Shown here: one piece after another, positions 36,183 through 44,501 of the stretch | How the letters are laid out: every line of letters begins with the position of its first letter | How positions within the stretch are numbered: the stretch's first letter is position 1 | Assembly: GCA_020634975.1 (NCBI GenBank) | Contig: JACKAQ010000001.1 | Location: 1,984,001 to 2,048,000, forward strand | Direction of reading: 5' to 3' | Length of the DNA stretch: 64,000 bases | DNA from: JACKAQ01 sp020634975 [NCBI: Calditrichia bacterium] | Lineage (GTDB): Bacteria; Calditrichota; Calditrichia; RBG-13-44-9 | Position numbers and translations under genes: made by a program | The notes under the pieces: model-generated | The model's input: the letters and a program-made list of their open reading frames with translations, nothing else | The model's database searches: none | What the model was told of the DNA's origin: nothing

Positions 36183-36668
36183 ATGTTGAGATGGATATTG
36201 ATTGGTGTTGCGGCTGTTTTGGTGCTCATTCAACTGGTGCCGGTTGATCGTTCAAATCCACCCGCGACTGAAAAACTGGTGATGCCGGACAACGTTCAAC
36301 AAATTATGCAGCGCTCCTGTTTTGACTGCCATTCAAACGAAACCGTGTGGCCGTGGTATAGCTATGTTGCGCCGGTTTCCTGGCTGGTAAAGCACGATGT
36401 GGAAGAAGGTCGCGAACACCTCAATTTTTCCGAATGGGATAAACTGAACCAGAAGCGCAAAATGAAACGGCTGGAAGAAATCGTGGAAGAAGTTGAAGAA
36501 GGCAAAATGCCCATGCCGATTTATTTAATTATGCACGGCGATGCAGAAGTGAGCGCAGCGGAACTGGCAGTGTTGCGTGAGTGGACTCAGCAGGAACTCG
36601 GCAACCTTGGCGGCGCCGATATGGGAAGCTCAAACGACGGTGAAGAAGCACACGAAGAAGAACATTAA
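36183..36668 (+). CDS. Haem-binding domain protein (cytochrome c-like, PF14376 type)
   Basis: A 161-residue protein with an N-terminal membrane segment (WILIGVAAVLVLIQLVPV) and one CxxCH haem c site in MQRSCFDCHSNETVWPWYSY. The C-F-D-C-H-S-N-x-T-x-W-P-W-Y-S-x-[VI]-A-P-V-S-W motif is the signature of the family and is complete. The remainder is helical and strongly charged, ending in an acidic tail (EEAHEEEH). It probably sits in the periplasm, anchored by the N terminus, with a redox or sensing role not shown for the family. TTGGAGG precedes the ATG at 36183. It is convergent with the sigma/anti-sigma pair. Confidence 0.87.
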   Translation: MLRWILIGVAAVLVLIQLVPVDRSNPPATEKLVMPDNVQQIMQRSCFDCHSNETVWPWYSYVAPVSWLVKHDVEEGREHLNFSEWDKLNQKRKMKRLEEIVEEVEEGKMPMPIYLIMHGDAEVSAAELAVLREWTQQELGNLGGADMGSSNDGEEAHEEEH

Positions 36669-36713
36669 GCGGTAGTAAACAACATTTTGCAGAGTGAGTT
36701 TTGGCGCTCAATA

Positions 36714-36968
36714 TCAGTCATCGCACTGGGTTGGGCGCTTTTTTGTTTTGATCTTGTCCAGCAAGTTTGCTTTCACATCCTCCGGCAGGCATTCTTCTTT
36801 GTAAACCTCTTTGCAGATGCTCACCGTCTTTTTTACGGAATCGATGTACTCCTGCAAATCCTCATCTTTTTCCACTGCGCTATGCAGTTCTTTACACATA
36901 CAACCTTCCAGATCGTAACCAAGATAATTGCACAGTTCATCGAGAATCTTTTTTGAATGTTTGTTCAT
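36714..36968 (-). CDS. Putative anti-sigma factor, zinc motif not intact
   Basis: An 84-residue protein translated right after the ECF sigma gene (TAATG overlap of one base), the normal place for an anti-sigma factor. Its pattern (LCNYLGYDLEG, KELHSAVEKDEDLQEYIDSV, then KTVSICKEVYKE) resembles the zinc anti-sigma domain with a Cys, a His and a following leucine-rich helix. The usual HxxxCxxC is missing: the His is there but is followed by AVEKDEDLQ. Several other cysteines (CMC, IC, EEC, QC) might bind metal or sense redox. There is no membrane segment, so it would be cytosolic. The role is inferred from position. Confidence 0.65.
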   Translation of the reverse strand: MNKHSKKILDELCNYLGYDLEGCMCKELHSAVEKDEDLQEYIDSVKKTVSICKEVYKEECLPEDVKANLLDKIKTKKRPTQCDD

Positions 36969-37561
36969 TATGACGAAATCCCCTGAAATTCGTTCATGTA
37001 ATCAACCAATTGCTCTCTCAAATACATTCGGGCACGTTTCAGCCGAACCTTTACGTTGGTTTCGGTGATGCCCAAAATTTTGCTGGTTTCCCGGGTGGAG
37101 ATACTTTCCAGATCGCGCAGCACAAACACGGAGCGATAAATTTCCGGCAGCGCTTCTACCGCTTTGTCCAGATGCTTTTTGAATTCTCTGCTGAGCATAT
37201 CGCGCAGCGGCACATCCTGCCACTCCTGAATTTCCGCACTGTTCGGGCGATCGTAATATTTTTCCAGCTCTGTATCGCTGAGCACGGTTCGTTTTTCTTT
37301 GCGGATACGCATCAGCGCTTCATTGGTTGCGATGCGATACAGCCAGGTAAAAAAATCCGCACGTCCATCAAACGTATCGATTTTCTCATAAACCTTGATA
37401 AATGTTTCCTGAAGCACATCCGCCGCATCATCCGGGCGACGCAAAATGCGCAGTCCCAAATTGTAAATGCGCTCACTGTAAAGCTCAATTAACTCTGTAA
37501 AAGCATCGTCATCGCCGGATTTGGCGCGTTTCACCAGTTGTTTTGTTCGGGCTTTATCCAT
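36968..37561 (-). CDS. ECF-type RNA polymerase sigma factor
   Basis: A 197-residue sigma-70 family protein. Region 2 spans about residues 15-85 (DDDAFTELIELYSERIYNLG, VLQETFIKVYEKIDTF, FFTWLYRIATNEALMR), and region 4 spans about 130-185 (ALPEIYRSVFVLRDLESIST, TSKILGITETNVKVRLKRAR). It has the RpoE/SigW-like layout without extra domains. The start may be ATG 37561 or GTG 37567; neither has a strong Shine-Dalgarno. It is translationally coupled to the putative anti-sigma gene. No target promoter could be assigned by eye. It is divergent from egtD, so that gene is one candidate target. Confidence 0.92.
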   Translation of the reverse strand: MDKARTKQLVKRAKSGDDDAFTELIELYSERIYNLGLRILRRPDDAADVLQETFIKVYEKIDTFDGRADFFTWLYRIATNEALMRIRKEKRTVLSDTELEKYYDRPNSAEIQEWQDVPLRDMLSREFKKHLDKAVEALPEIYRSVFVLRDLESISTRETSKILGITETNVKVRLKRARMYLREQLVDYMNEFQGISS

Positions 37562-37768
37562 GTCCACGCTATTGTATTTGATCGCTGTTGTTCGAGAAAG
37601 TTACAAATGACTTTTTATTGAATCGGCTTGAATTATACAGATTTTTAAGAGACGCGCCAACAGTTTTCTATTTCGATATACCCCGAAAAACAAAACTGAT
37701 TGCGCAGGCGATGCTGTCGGTTTAATTTAACGCTAACAATCAAAATCATGATATACCGGGAATTCGCA

Positions 37769-38773
37769 ATGAGCAAATCATACAAAATACTATCACCACA
37801 AGATCTGCAGAATGTTAGCAACAGCGAAACCACCTTTGCGCTGGATGTGCTGAACGGTCTTTCCGAACACCCTAAACGATTGTCGTCCAAATATTTTTAC
37901 GACGACACCGGCTCCGTCTATTTTCAAAAAATCATGAACTTGCCAGAATATTACCTCACCCGCTGCGAGACAGAGATCATTGAAACGCAAAAATCTGCGC
38001 TGTTACCACTATTGCTGGATGAATCATTCAACATCGTTGAACTTGGTGCGGGCGACGGCAGCAAAACCAGCCTGCTCATCGAATATTTCCAAAATCAGGG
38101 ATTGGCATTCCAATACATACCGATTGACATATCCGAAGGTGCCATGCGCGAACTAACGGACACGATGCAAAAACGCTTTCCGGACATTACAACAACCGGC
38201 ATTGTTGCGGAATATTTTGACGGTTTAAAATGGCTTTCCACCTACAACGACCGCCGAAATCTGGTTTTGATTTTGGGCTCAAACCTCGGCAATTTTCCGA
38301 AACCGCAGGCAAAAGTGTTTTTGCGCAGCCTCTGGAATACGCTCAACAATGGCGATTATGTATTTATCGGATTTGATTTAAAGAAAGATATCGACTTGAT
38401 GCTTGACGCCTACAATGATTCCCAGGGCATTACCGCAGCATTCAACCTGAATTTGCTCAACCGGATCAACCGGGAACTTGGCGGCAATTTCGACCTGAAC
38501 AAATTTCGCTTTTTTGCCACCTACAATGTTTTCTCCGGTGCGATCGAAAGCTATTTAGTCAGCCTGGAAAACCAGGAAGTGTCCATTCAAAAACTGGGGC
38601 AGACATTCTCGTTTCGTTCGTGGGAACCTATCCACACGGAGTATTCCTACAAATATCTCGCATCGGACATTCTGGAACTCGCCGAAGCAACCGGCTACCA
38701 GATCATTAAACAACTCTTCGACTCAAAGCGCTATTTCACAGACTCCGTCTGGAAAGTGCAAAAAAAAGCATAA
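37769..38773 (+). CDS. egtD: L-histidine N-alpha-methyltransferase EgtD
   Basis: A 335-residue SAM-dependent enzyme that trimethylates histidine to hercynine, the first step of ergothioneine synthesis. SSKYFYDDTGSVYFQKIMNL, PEYYLTRCETEII and the SAM loop VELGAGDGSKTSLLI are the EgtD hallmarks. LGSNLGNFPKPQA, DLKKDIDLMLDAYND and the SFRSWEPIHTEYSYKY end follow. Length matches the family. No egtB, egtC or egtE is in the window, so it may stop at hercynine, or the partners lie elsewhere. The ATG at 37769 has a weak GGGA before it; an ATG seven codons earlier is possible. A terminator follows 29 bases after the stop. Confidence 0.92.
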   Translation: MSKSYKILSPQDLQNVSNSETTFALDVLNGLSEHPKRLSSKYFYDDTGSVYFQKIMNLPEYYLTRCETEIIETQKSALLPLLLDESFNIVELGAGDGSKTSLLIEYFQNQGLAFQYIPIDISEGAMRELTDTMQKRFPDITTTGIVAEYFDGLKWLSTYNDRRNLVLILGSNLGNFPKPQAKVFLRSLWNTLNNGDYVFIGFDLKKDIDLMLDAYNDSQGITAAFNLNLLNRINRELGGNFDLNKFRFFATYNVFSGAIESYLVSLENQEVSIQKLGQTFSFRSWEPIHTEYSYKYLASDILELAEATGYQIIKQLFDSKRYFTDSVWKVQKKA

Positions 38774-38802
38774 CAACAACACCAATTATCCCCAGAAACA
38801 CA

Positions 38803-38825
38803 AAAGCCGCGAATATCGCGGCTTT
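38803..38825 (+). terminator. Rho-independent terminator of egtD
   Basis: Stem AAAGCCGCGA (38803-38812) with TCGCGGCTTT (38816-38825) and a 3-base loop, followed by CTTTATTT. It stands just before the first parS site. Confidence 0.85.
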
Positions 38826-38843
38826 CTTTATTTACAATTCGAC

Positions 38844-38859
38844 TGTTTCACGTGAAACA
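38844..38859. other. parS: parS chromosome-segregation site 1
   Basis: The sequence TGTTTCACGTGAAACA is a 16/16 match to the known bacterial ParB-binding consensus. It lies between the egtD terminator and the mnmG stop codon. Confidence 0.9.
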
Positions 38860-38884
38860 CTGCTATCAAAATTTCCGATAAAGA

Positions 38885-40780
38885 TCACACTAAAACTGTT
38901 TCACGTGAAACACCACCATTGCTCCGAGCGCCTTTTTCGATATGGATCATCAATATCGTAACATCACTGTGGCGTACGCCGGAAATGCGCGCGGCTTGTC
39001 CCAATGAACGCGGGCGAACTTGTGCCAGCTTTTCCCGGCTTTCGGTTGACATTGACGAAATTGCCCGATAATCCAACCAGTCCGGAATAATCGTATCTTC
39101 CATTTTTTTGAACTTATCCACCAATTCCTGCTGGCGCTTCAAAAAGCCTTCATATTTGCAGGCAAACTCAACCTCCGCAACGGTAGACTCGCTGTATTCG
39201 CCATCAATCTCAGCAATGATATTTATCAAATCTTTGAGCGTCACTTCGGGGCGGCGGAGCACCAGATGCAACGGCGTCTGCTGTTTGATACCCGTGGTTC
39301 CCACCGAATCGGCGTATTCATTAAACTGATCTTGCGTAATCGACATGCCGTTAATCTTGTGTTGCAACAATTCGATTTCTTCGCGGCGACGAGACATTTT
39401 TTCAAACACGGCATCAGAAATCAATCCGATGCGATGACCGGTTTCCATCAATCGCAAATCTGCATTGTCGTGGCGCAACAGCAACCGAAATTCCGCCCGC
39501 GACGTAAACATGCGATACGGCTCCAGAATCATTTTGTTGATCAAATCATCCACCATCACGCCGATGTAAGCTTCGGAGCGATCCAGAATAAACGCCTCGC
39601 GATCGAGCAATTTCATCGCCGCGTTGATGCCGGCGACCAATCCCTGCGCAGCAGCTTCTTCGTAACCCGAGGTTCCGTTAATTTGTCCGGCGAAATACAA
39701 GCCTTCAACCAACTTCGTTTCGAGGGTCGAATGCACCTGATACGACGGAAAAAAGTCGTACTCCACTGCGTAACCGAGCCGCAGAATCTGCGCATTTTCC
39801 ATTCCCGGAACGGTGCGAATCGCTTTTTCCTGCACATCGCCCGGGAGGCTGGTGGAAAAACCGTTCACATACACTTCAGGATTGTTGAAACCTTCCGGCT
39901 CCAGAAAAATCTGGTGGCGATCTTTATCGGCGAACCGCACAATTTTATCCTCGATAGACGGGCAGTAACGCGGTCCCAACCCCTGAATTTTACCGGTATA
40001 CATCGGTGAGCGATCCAACCCGGTGCGCAAAAATTCGTGCGTTTCCTCTGTCGTGTACGTGATGTAACAATTAATCTGTTCGCGTTCAATTTTTTCCGTC
40101 TGAAACGAAAACGGCACCGGCGGATTGTCCGGATGCTGCGCTTCGGTTTTACTGAAATCAATACTGTCGATATGCACTCGCGGCGGCGTACCTGTTTTCA
40201 ATCGCCCGGTCTGAAACCCCATTTCCAGCAGCGATTCCGTCAGTCCCTTAACCGCTTTTTCCCCGGCGCGACCACTCGCCATATTGTTTAATCCGATATG
40301 AATGCAGCCGTTCAAAAAAGTGCCGCAAGTGAGTACAATTGCGCGGCAGGGAATTTCGCTGCCATCTTCCAGCTTGGCGGCGACAACTTTGCCGTTTTGC
40401 TGAATCACGCCGATTACGGAACCGGCGATCACTTCCAGATTTTCCTGCGCAAAAATGCGTCGCTGTGCATCGTACATGTATTCCAGCCGATCCGCCTGCG
40501 CCCGCGGCGACCAAACTGCCGGACCTTTGGAACGATTGAGCATTTTGAAATGAATACCGGTTTTGTCGATAATTTTGCCCATTTCGCCACCCAGCGCGTC
40601 GATCTCGCGAACGAGGTGTCCTTTCGCTAGTCCGCCAATTGCCGGATTGCAGGACATTTTCCCGATGGTTTCTTTTTTGAGCGTCACCATCGCTGTTTTC
40701 AAACCGAGTCGGGCGGTTGCCAACGCCGCTTCAATTCCGGCGTGCCCCCCGCCAGCGACAACCACATCAAATCTATTCAT
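38885..40780 (-). CDS. mnmG: tRNA uridine-5-carboxymethylaminomethyl enzyme MnmG (GidA)
   Basis: A 631-residue FAD enzyme which, with MnmE, makes the (carboxymethyl)aminomethyl group on U34 of certain tRNAs. The FAD loop VVVAGGGHAGIEAALATARLG is at the N terminus, MSCNPAIGGLAKGHLVREID follows, and family motifs GTPPRVHIDSIDF, GLGPRYCPSIEDKIVRF and YFAGQINGTSGYEEAAAQGL are present. The C terminus has RPEVTLKDL and ISGVRHSDVTILMIHIEKG. It ends with about 14 extra residues whose VSRET codons are a perfect parS site. GAGGT stands before the ATG at 40780; the frame stays open further upstream only because it reads through another parS-containing leader. Confidence 0.96.
   Translation of the reverse strand: MNRFDVVVAGGGHAGIEAALATARLGLKTAMVTLKKETIGKMSCNPAIGGLAKGHLVREIDALGGEMGKIIDKTGIHFKMLNRSKGPAVWSPRAQADRLEYMYDAQRRIFAQENLEVIAGSVIGVIQQNGKVVAAKLEDGSEIPCRAIVLTCGTFLNGCIHIGLNNMASGRAGEKAVKGLTESLLEMGFQTGRLKTGTPPRVHIDSIDFSKTEAQHPDNPPVPFSFQTEKIEREQINCYITYTTEETHEFLRTGLDRSPMYTGKIQGLGPRYCPSIEDKIVRFADKDRHQIFLEPEGFNNPEVYVNGFSTSLPGDVQEKAIRTVPGMENAQILRLGYAVEYDFFPSYQVHSTLETKLVEGLYFAGQINGTSGYEEAAAQGLVAGINAAMKLLDREAFILDRSEAYIGVMVDDLINKMILEPYRMFTSRAEFRLLLRHDNADLRLMETGHRIGLISDAVFEKMSRRREEIELLQHKINGMSITQDQFNEYADSVGTTGIKQQTPLHLVLRRPEVTLKDLINIIAEIDGEYSESTVAEVEFACKYEGFLKRQQELVDKFKKMEDTIIPDWLDYRAISSMSTESREKLAQVRPRSLGQAARISGVRHSDVTILMIHIEKGARSNGGVSRETVLV
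38897..38912. other. parS: parS chromosome-segregation site 2, inside the mnmG reading frame
   Basis: TGTTTCACGTGAAACA, again a 16/16 consensus match. It is read in frame on the minus strand as Val-Ser-Arg-Glu-Thr in the last 8 codons of mnmG, 38 bases from site 1. Confidence 0.9.
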
Positions 40781-40795
40781 TTCATAAACCTCATT

Positions 40796-40811
40796 TGTTT
40801 CACGTGAAACG
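40796..40811. other. parS: parS chromosome-segregation site 3, in the mnmG leader
   Basis: TGTTTCACGTGAAACG matches 15 of 16 bases of the parS consensus. It lies 16 bases upstream of the mnmG start codon, so bound ParB could affect mnmG expression. Confidence 0.85.
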
Positions 40812-40975
40812 TATCCGCTTGCAAAACATGTTTCGACTGTTGCGGATTTTCGAAGAAAAGAAAAATACGACCTTTTAGGTCGCATTACAATATTGAATTT
40901 AATATGCAATTTGCGGACAGGAAAATTTACCGCCGGTGACGAGCGACTTCCACCGACGGCTTCATGTTTTTAATT

Positions 40976-42925
40976 TTAAACGAGGGTTTTGGCAGCGGGT
41001 TGCGGCAACGCGGTCCTGCGCTTGGGCAAACCCAATTGAGATTGTGAAATATCCGACTGGTTCAGAGAGAAAAAATCTATCGCAGTTTTGACTTCCGTTG
41101 CAGTGGCTTGCAGTTCGGTTGCAGATGCGGAAAGCTCCTCTGCCGATGCGGCATTCTGCTGAATTGCCTGATCAAACTGCTGGATTGCTTTGTTGATTTG
41201 CTCAATGCCGCTGGATTGCTCGCTACTTGCTATACTGATTTGACGAACCAGTTCCGCGGTTTTTTCGATTTCCGGCAGAATGAATTGCAGGGTTTCACCG
41301 GCTTTTTCTGCGATCACAATATTTTTTGCGGAAACCTCATTTATTTCACCGGCGGCAGCCTGACTGCGTTCCGCCAATTTTCGCACTTCCGCTGCCACAA
41401 CAGCAAAACCGCGTCCGCTCTCGCCGGCGCGGGCGGCTTCGATGGCGGCGTTCAATGCCAGCAAATTGGTTTGCCGGGCAATTTCACCGATGATCGATAT
41501 TTTGGACACAATTTCCCGCATCGCGGAAACCGTTTGCATTACCGCTTCACCGCCAACGCTGGCATGCTGTGATACGTTTTGGGCTATCGTTTCTGTGTGG
41601 GCCGCGTTTTCCGCACTTTGGGCAATATTCGCAGATATCTCTTCGATTGATGCGGATATTTCTTCGATTGTAGCGGCTTGCTCCGTTGACGCGCCGGCAA
41701 TTTGATCCGACGCACTGCGGAATTCCACGCTGCTGTCCAGGGTCGATCCGGCAGAGTTCTGAACCGAATTGACGATCTCCCGGAGCCGCTCGATGAAGTC
41801 ACGGAACGAATCACCCAATTGCCCCAGCTCATCTTTGGAACGATAACTGATCTGCAAATCCAGATCGCCTTCGGAAAGCCGTTTGGCAGCGACCTGCATC
41901 GCAACAATCGGCTCGGCAATCTGGCGATACACCAGATATCCCACCCCAAAAGAAATCGCAAAACTCAACAGCGCAATAGCGAGAAAGAAAATAAATTCGC
42001 CGTTGGCGCGGGAATAATTTGCTCCGGCATGGCTCAACAGATCAACAGAAAGCCGGTCTTCTACATTTTTCAAAAAATTGATTTTTTCGGTTATCGTATT
42101 GAACCATTCACCGGCATCCACGCCAAAGCCGCCTTCGTAAAAATGCGCATAAGCAACGGACCGGAATTTCAACACGTTTTCAAACGCGTCGTTTTGGGTA
42201 ATTTCTTGATAATAGGTTTTTTGGTCAGGCGACGCAAGTGACATAAAAACATCAACATAAGTATCCTGGGCGACAACCAGTCCGTGAAATTTTTTGAAAT
42301 TTTCGCCAGCAAAATTATCGCGCGCAAAAGTGTTGCTCAACACCGCGCGTTCGATACCGGAACGCTCTTTCGATTTCAAAAAATTCGCGTAAGCTGTTAA
42401 TTCTACTGAGATTTCAGGGTCGTTACTAACGCCGGAACCTTTTGCAATCGTGTTCAAAAATTTGGCATTCATTCCGGTGTAATAAGCCAGCGCTGCATCG
42501 ATGGGCAGTTGAAGCGCCGAAATTTTTTGACGTGTTTCCCCTATTCGGGATAAATCTGATCGGGCGGATTCCAGCAATTCCCGGAACTCTTCGCCATATG
42601 CGGATTTGGAAAAATCGCTTAAAAACGCAGCCAACTCCGCCGATTTTTCATCGGTGATCGAGCGTTGGGCAACCAGCTCGGTTTTGAATTGTACACCCTG
42701 GCTGCCGATAAATCCGGCGGTGCGTCCGCGTTCTTTTTGGGTTTCGTGAACCAACGCACTGATTTTGGTGGACAATTCGACAAGCTTTACGACTTGTGCC
42801 ATTGACGATGCGATTTGCCGTTTTTCTGAAATTTGATTGGCTGAAAAAAACACCATCGCCATCATCGAAATACTGACCAACAGCAACAATTTGAATTTGA
42901 ATGTCAGGTTCTTTAACCAAGCCAT
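40976..42925 (-). CDS. Methyl-accepting chemotaxis protein with a NIT sensor domain
   Basis: A 649-residue transmembrane chemoreceptor. TM1 is at about residues 12-29 and TM2 at about 311-333. The periplasmic part (about 30-310) starts with the nitrate- and nitrite-sensing NIT pattern ([20 protein letters not shown]). HAMP follows at 334-390 ([20 protein letters not shown]), then the signalling hairpin with the tip [20 protein letters not shown] plus KLAERSQ near 490-520. NIT receptors respond to nitrate/nitrite, but binding is unproven here. No che genes are in the window. It sits between mnmE and mnmG on the same strand, splitting the usual cluster. Confidence 0.92.
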   Translation of the reverse strand: MAWLKNLTFKFKLLLLVSISMMAMVFFSANQISEKRQIASSMAQVVKLVELSTKISALVHETQKERGRTAGFIGSQGVQFKTELVAQRSITDEKSAELAAFLSDFSKSAYGEEFRELLESARSDLSRIGETRQKISALQLPIDAALAYYTGMNAKFLNTIAKGSGVSNDPEISVELTAYANFLKSKERSGIERAVLSNTFARDNFAGENFKKFHGLVVAQDTYVDVFMSLASPDQKTYYQEITQNDAFENVLKFRSVAYAHFYEGGFGVDAGEWFNTITEKINFLKNVEDRLSVDLLSHAGANYSRANGEFIFFLAIALLSFAISFGVGYLVYRQIAEPIVAMQVAAKRLSEGDLDLQISYRSKDELGQLGDSFRDFIERLREIVNSVQNSAGSTLDSSVEFRSASDQIAGASTEQAATIEEISASIEEISANIAQSAENAAHTETIAQNVSQHASVGGEAVMQTVSAMREIVSKISIIGEIARQTNLLALNAAIEAARAGESGRGFAVVAAEVRKLAERSQAAAGEINEVSAKNIVIAEKAGETLQFILPEIEKTAELVRQISIASSEQSSGIEQINKAIQQFDQAIQQNAASAEELSASATELQATATEVKTAIDFFSLNQSDISQSQLGLPKRRTALPQPAAKTLV

Positions 42926-43031
42926 TTTTGTCCCTTTTCCCTTGTAAAATGCAAGATAGTAGTCATCGGGAAACGGCTTGAAAAGATTAGCAGAAAAGTT
43001 ATAATTGAACCGTTAGTGACTGTGGTGCAGG

Positions 43032-44423
43032 TTATTTGCCGATGCAAAAATTGGCAAAAATATGATTGATCACATCATCCGGTGTGGTTTCGCCGGTGAT
43101 CTCGCCGAGGCAATCGAGCGCCAAGCGAATATCCACCGAAATAATTTCTTCTGTGGCGTGCATTTCGATGGCTTCGATGGCGTTTTGCAGCGCGGTGATG
43201 GTTCGCTCCAGCACGTTTTTGTGGCGGGCGCTGGTTACTACAATTTCCTCGGATTCCATGCTGGTATCGCTGATGAGGACCTGCTTTAGCGCATGTTTTA
43301 ACGCTGCAGCGCCGGCGCCGGTTTTTGCTGAAATTTGCACCAGCGGAAAATTTAGTTTTTCCAGCGTTGTCCGGGTTTGGGAATTTTCGGGCAGATCCGA
43401 TTTGTTCAACGCCAGCACGATGTTCACCGCTTCGCCGTGATCGCGGATAATGTCCAGCAACACGCGGTCATCTGCGTCCAATCCGGTGTGGCCGTCAAAA
43501 ATGCACAACGCAACATCTGCCGTTTGGATGTGCTCCATCGCCCGCTGAACGCCGATCGCTTCGATTTTGTCTTCGGTTTTGCGGATGCCTGCGGTGTCCA
43601 CCGCCTGAACCGCCAATCCGTCCAGCTCCATCGTCGCTTCGATGTAATCGCGGGTGGTGCCGGGAATATCGCTGACAATCGCGCGGTCGCGCTGGAGCAA
43701 CTGGTTCAACAGGCTGGATTTCCCGACATTCGGTTTGCCCAAAATGAGAAGCTTCACGCCTTCCTGCAACAGCCGTCCGTAATCGTAAGTGTTCAGCAGC
43801 GATTCAATTTGGCCGATCACTTGCCGCATTTTTGCGGACATTTCGGCAACCGGCATCACTTCAATTTCTTCATCAGAAAAATCGAGATTTATTTCCAGCA
43901 GCGCGAGATGGTTCAAAATATCGGTTTTGATCTCGTGAATTTTTTCCGAAAGACGCCCTTCGAGATGCCGCAACGATTGCGAAACACTTTGGCGAGAGCG
44001 CGCACTGATAATTTCGGACACGGCTTCCGCCTGCGAGAGATCCATTTTCCCATTCAAAAACGCCCGAAAAGTGAACTCGCCGGGATCGGCAATCCGGGCG
44101 CCGCGCCGCACAATTTCGCTGATAATCCGGTTGATAATCAACGGATTGCAGTGGCAGCTGATTTCCACCAGATCCTCGCCGGTGTATGATTTCGGGGATT
44201 GAAAAAATGTGGTAACCACCTGATCCAGCGATGCGCCGTTTTCCGTTCCGCGCAATTCGTTGAATACGGCCTGTCGGGCATGTTCCGGCGTGATCGCGCG
44301 TTTGAGCAACGGATTGAGAATATCCAGCGACTGTGCGCCGCTCAGCCGAACAACGGCAATTGCCCCGCTGCCCATCGGCGTGGATAGCGCAACAATTGTA
44401 TCATCCCGGGAAATGTATTTCAT
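43032..44423 (-). CDS. mnmE: tRNA modification GTPase MnmE (TrmE)
   Basis: A 463-residue partner of MnmG in U34 tRNA modification. The N-terminal tetrahydrofolate-binding domain starts DTIVALSTPMGSGAIAVVRL and holds VEISCHCNPLIINRIISEIV. The G domain, inserted at about residues 215-375, shows LGKPNVGKSSLLNQLL, DIPGTTRDYIEA, DTAGIRK and ALNKSDL. The C terminus ends FCIGK, with the essential Cys. The ATG at 44423 gives the family's normal length; upstream codons in frame do not. It lies 78 bases after yidC in the same direction, part of the rpmH-rnpA-yidD-yidC-mnmE series. Confidence 0.97.
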   Translation of the reverse strand: MKYISRDDTIVALSTPMGSGAIAVVRLSGAQSLDILNPLLKRAITPEHARQAVFNELRGTENGASLDQVVTTFFQSPKSYTGEDLVEISCHCNPLIINRIISEIVRRGARIADPGEFTFRAFLNGKMDLSQAEAVSEIISARSRQSVSQSLRHLEGRLSEKIHEIKTDILNHLALLEINLDFSDEEIEVMPVAEMSAKMRQVIGQIESLLNTYDYGRLLQEGVKLLILGKPNVGKSSLLNQLLQRDRAIVSDIPGTTRDYIEATMELDGLAVQAVDTAGIRKTEDKIEAIGVQRAMEHIQTADVALCIFDGHTGLDADDRVLLDIIRDHGEAVNIVLALNKSDLPENSQTRTTLEKLNFPLVQISAKTGAGAAALKHALKQVLISDTSMESEEIVVTSARHKNVLERTITALQNAIEAIEMHATEEIISVDIRLALDCLGEITGETTPDDVINHIFANFCIGK

Positions 44424-44501
44424 AAAATATCCCCAAATAAACAAACGCGCAGGAGATGTTGCCATCGCCCTGCGCGTCCGTTGCTGTATTTAAAAATTGG
44501 C

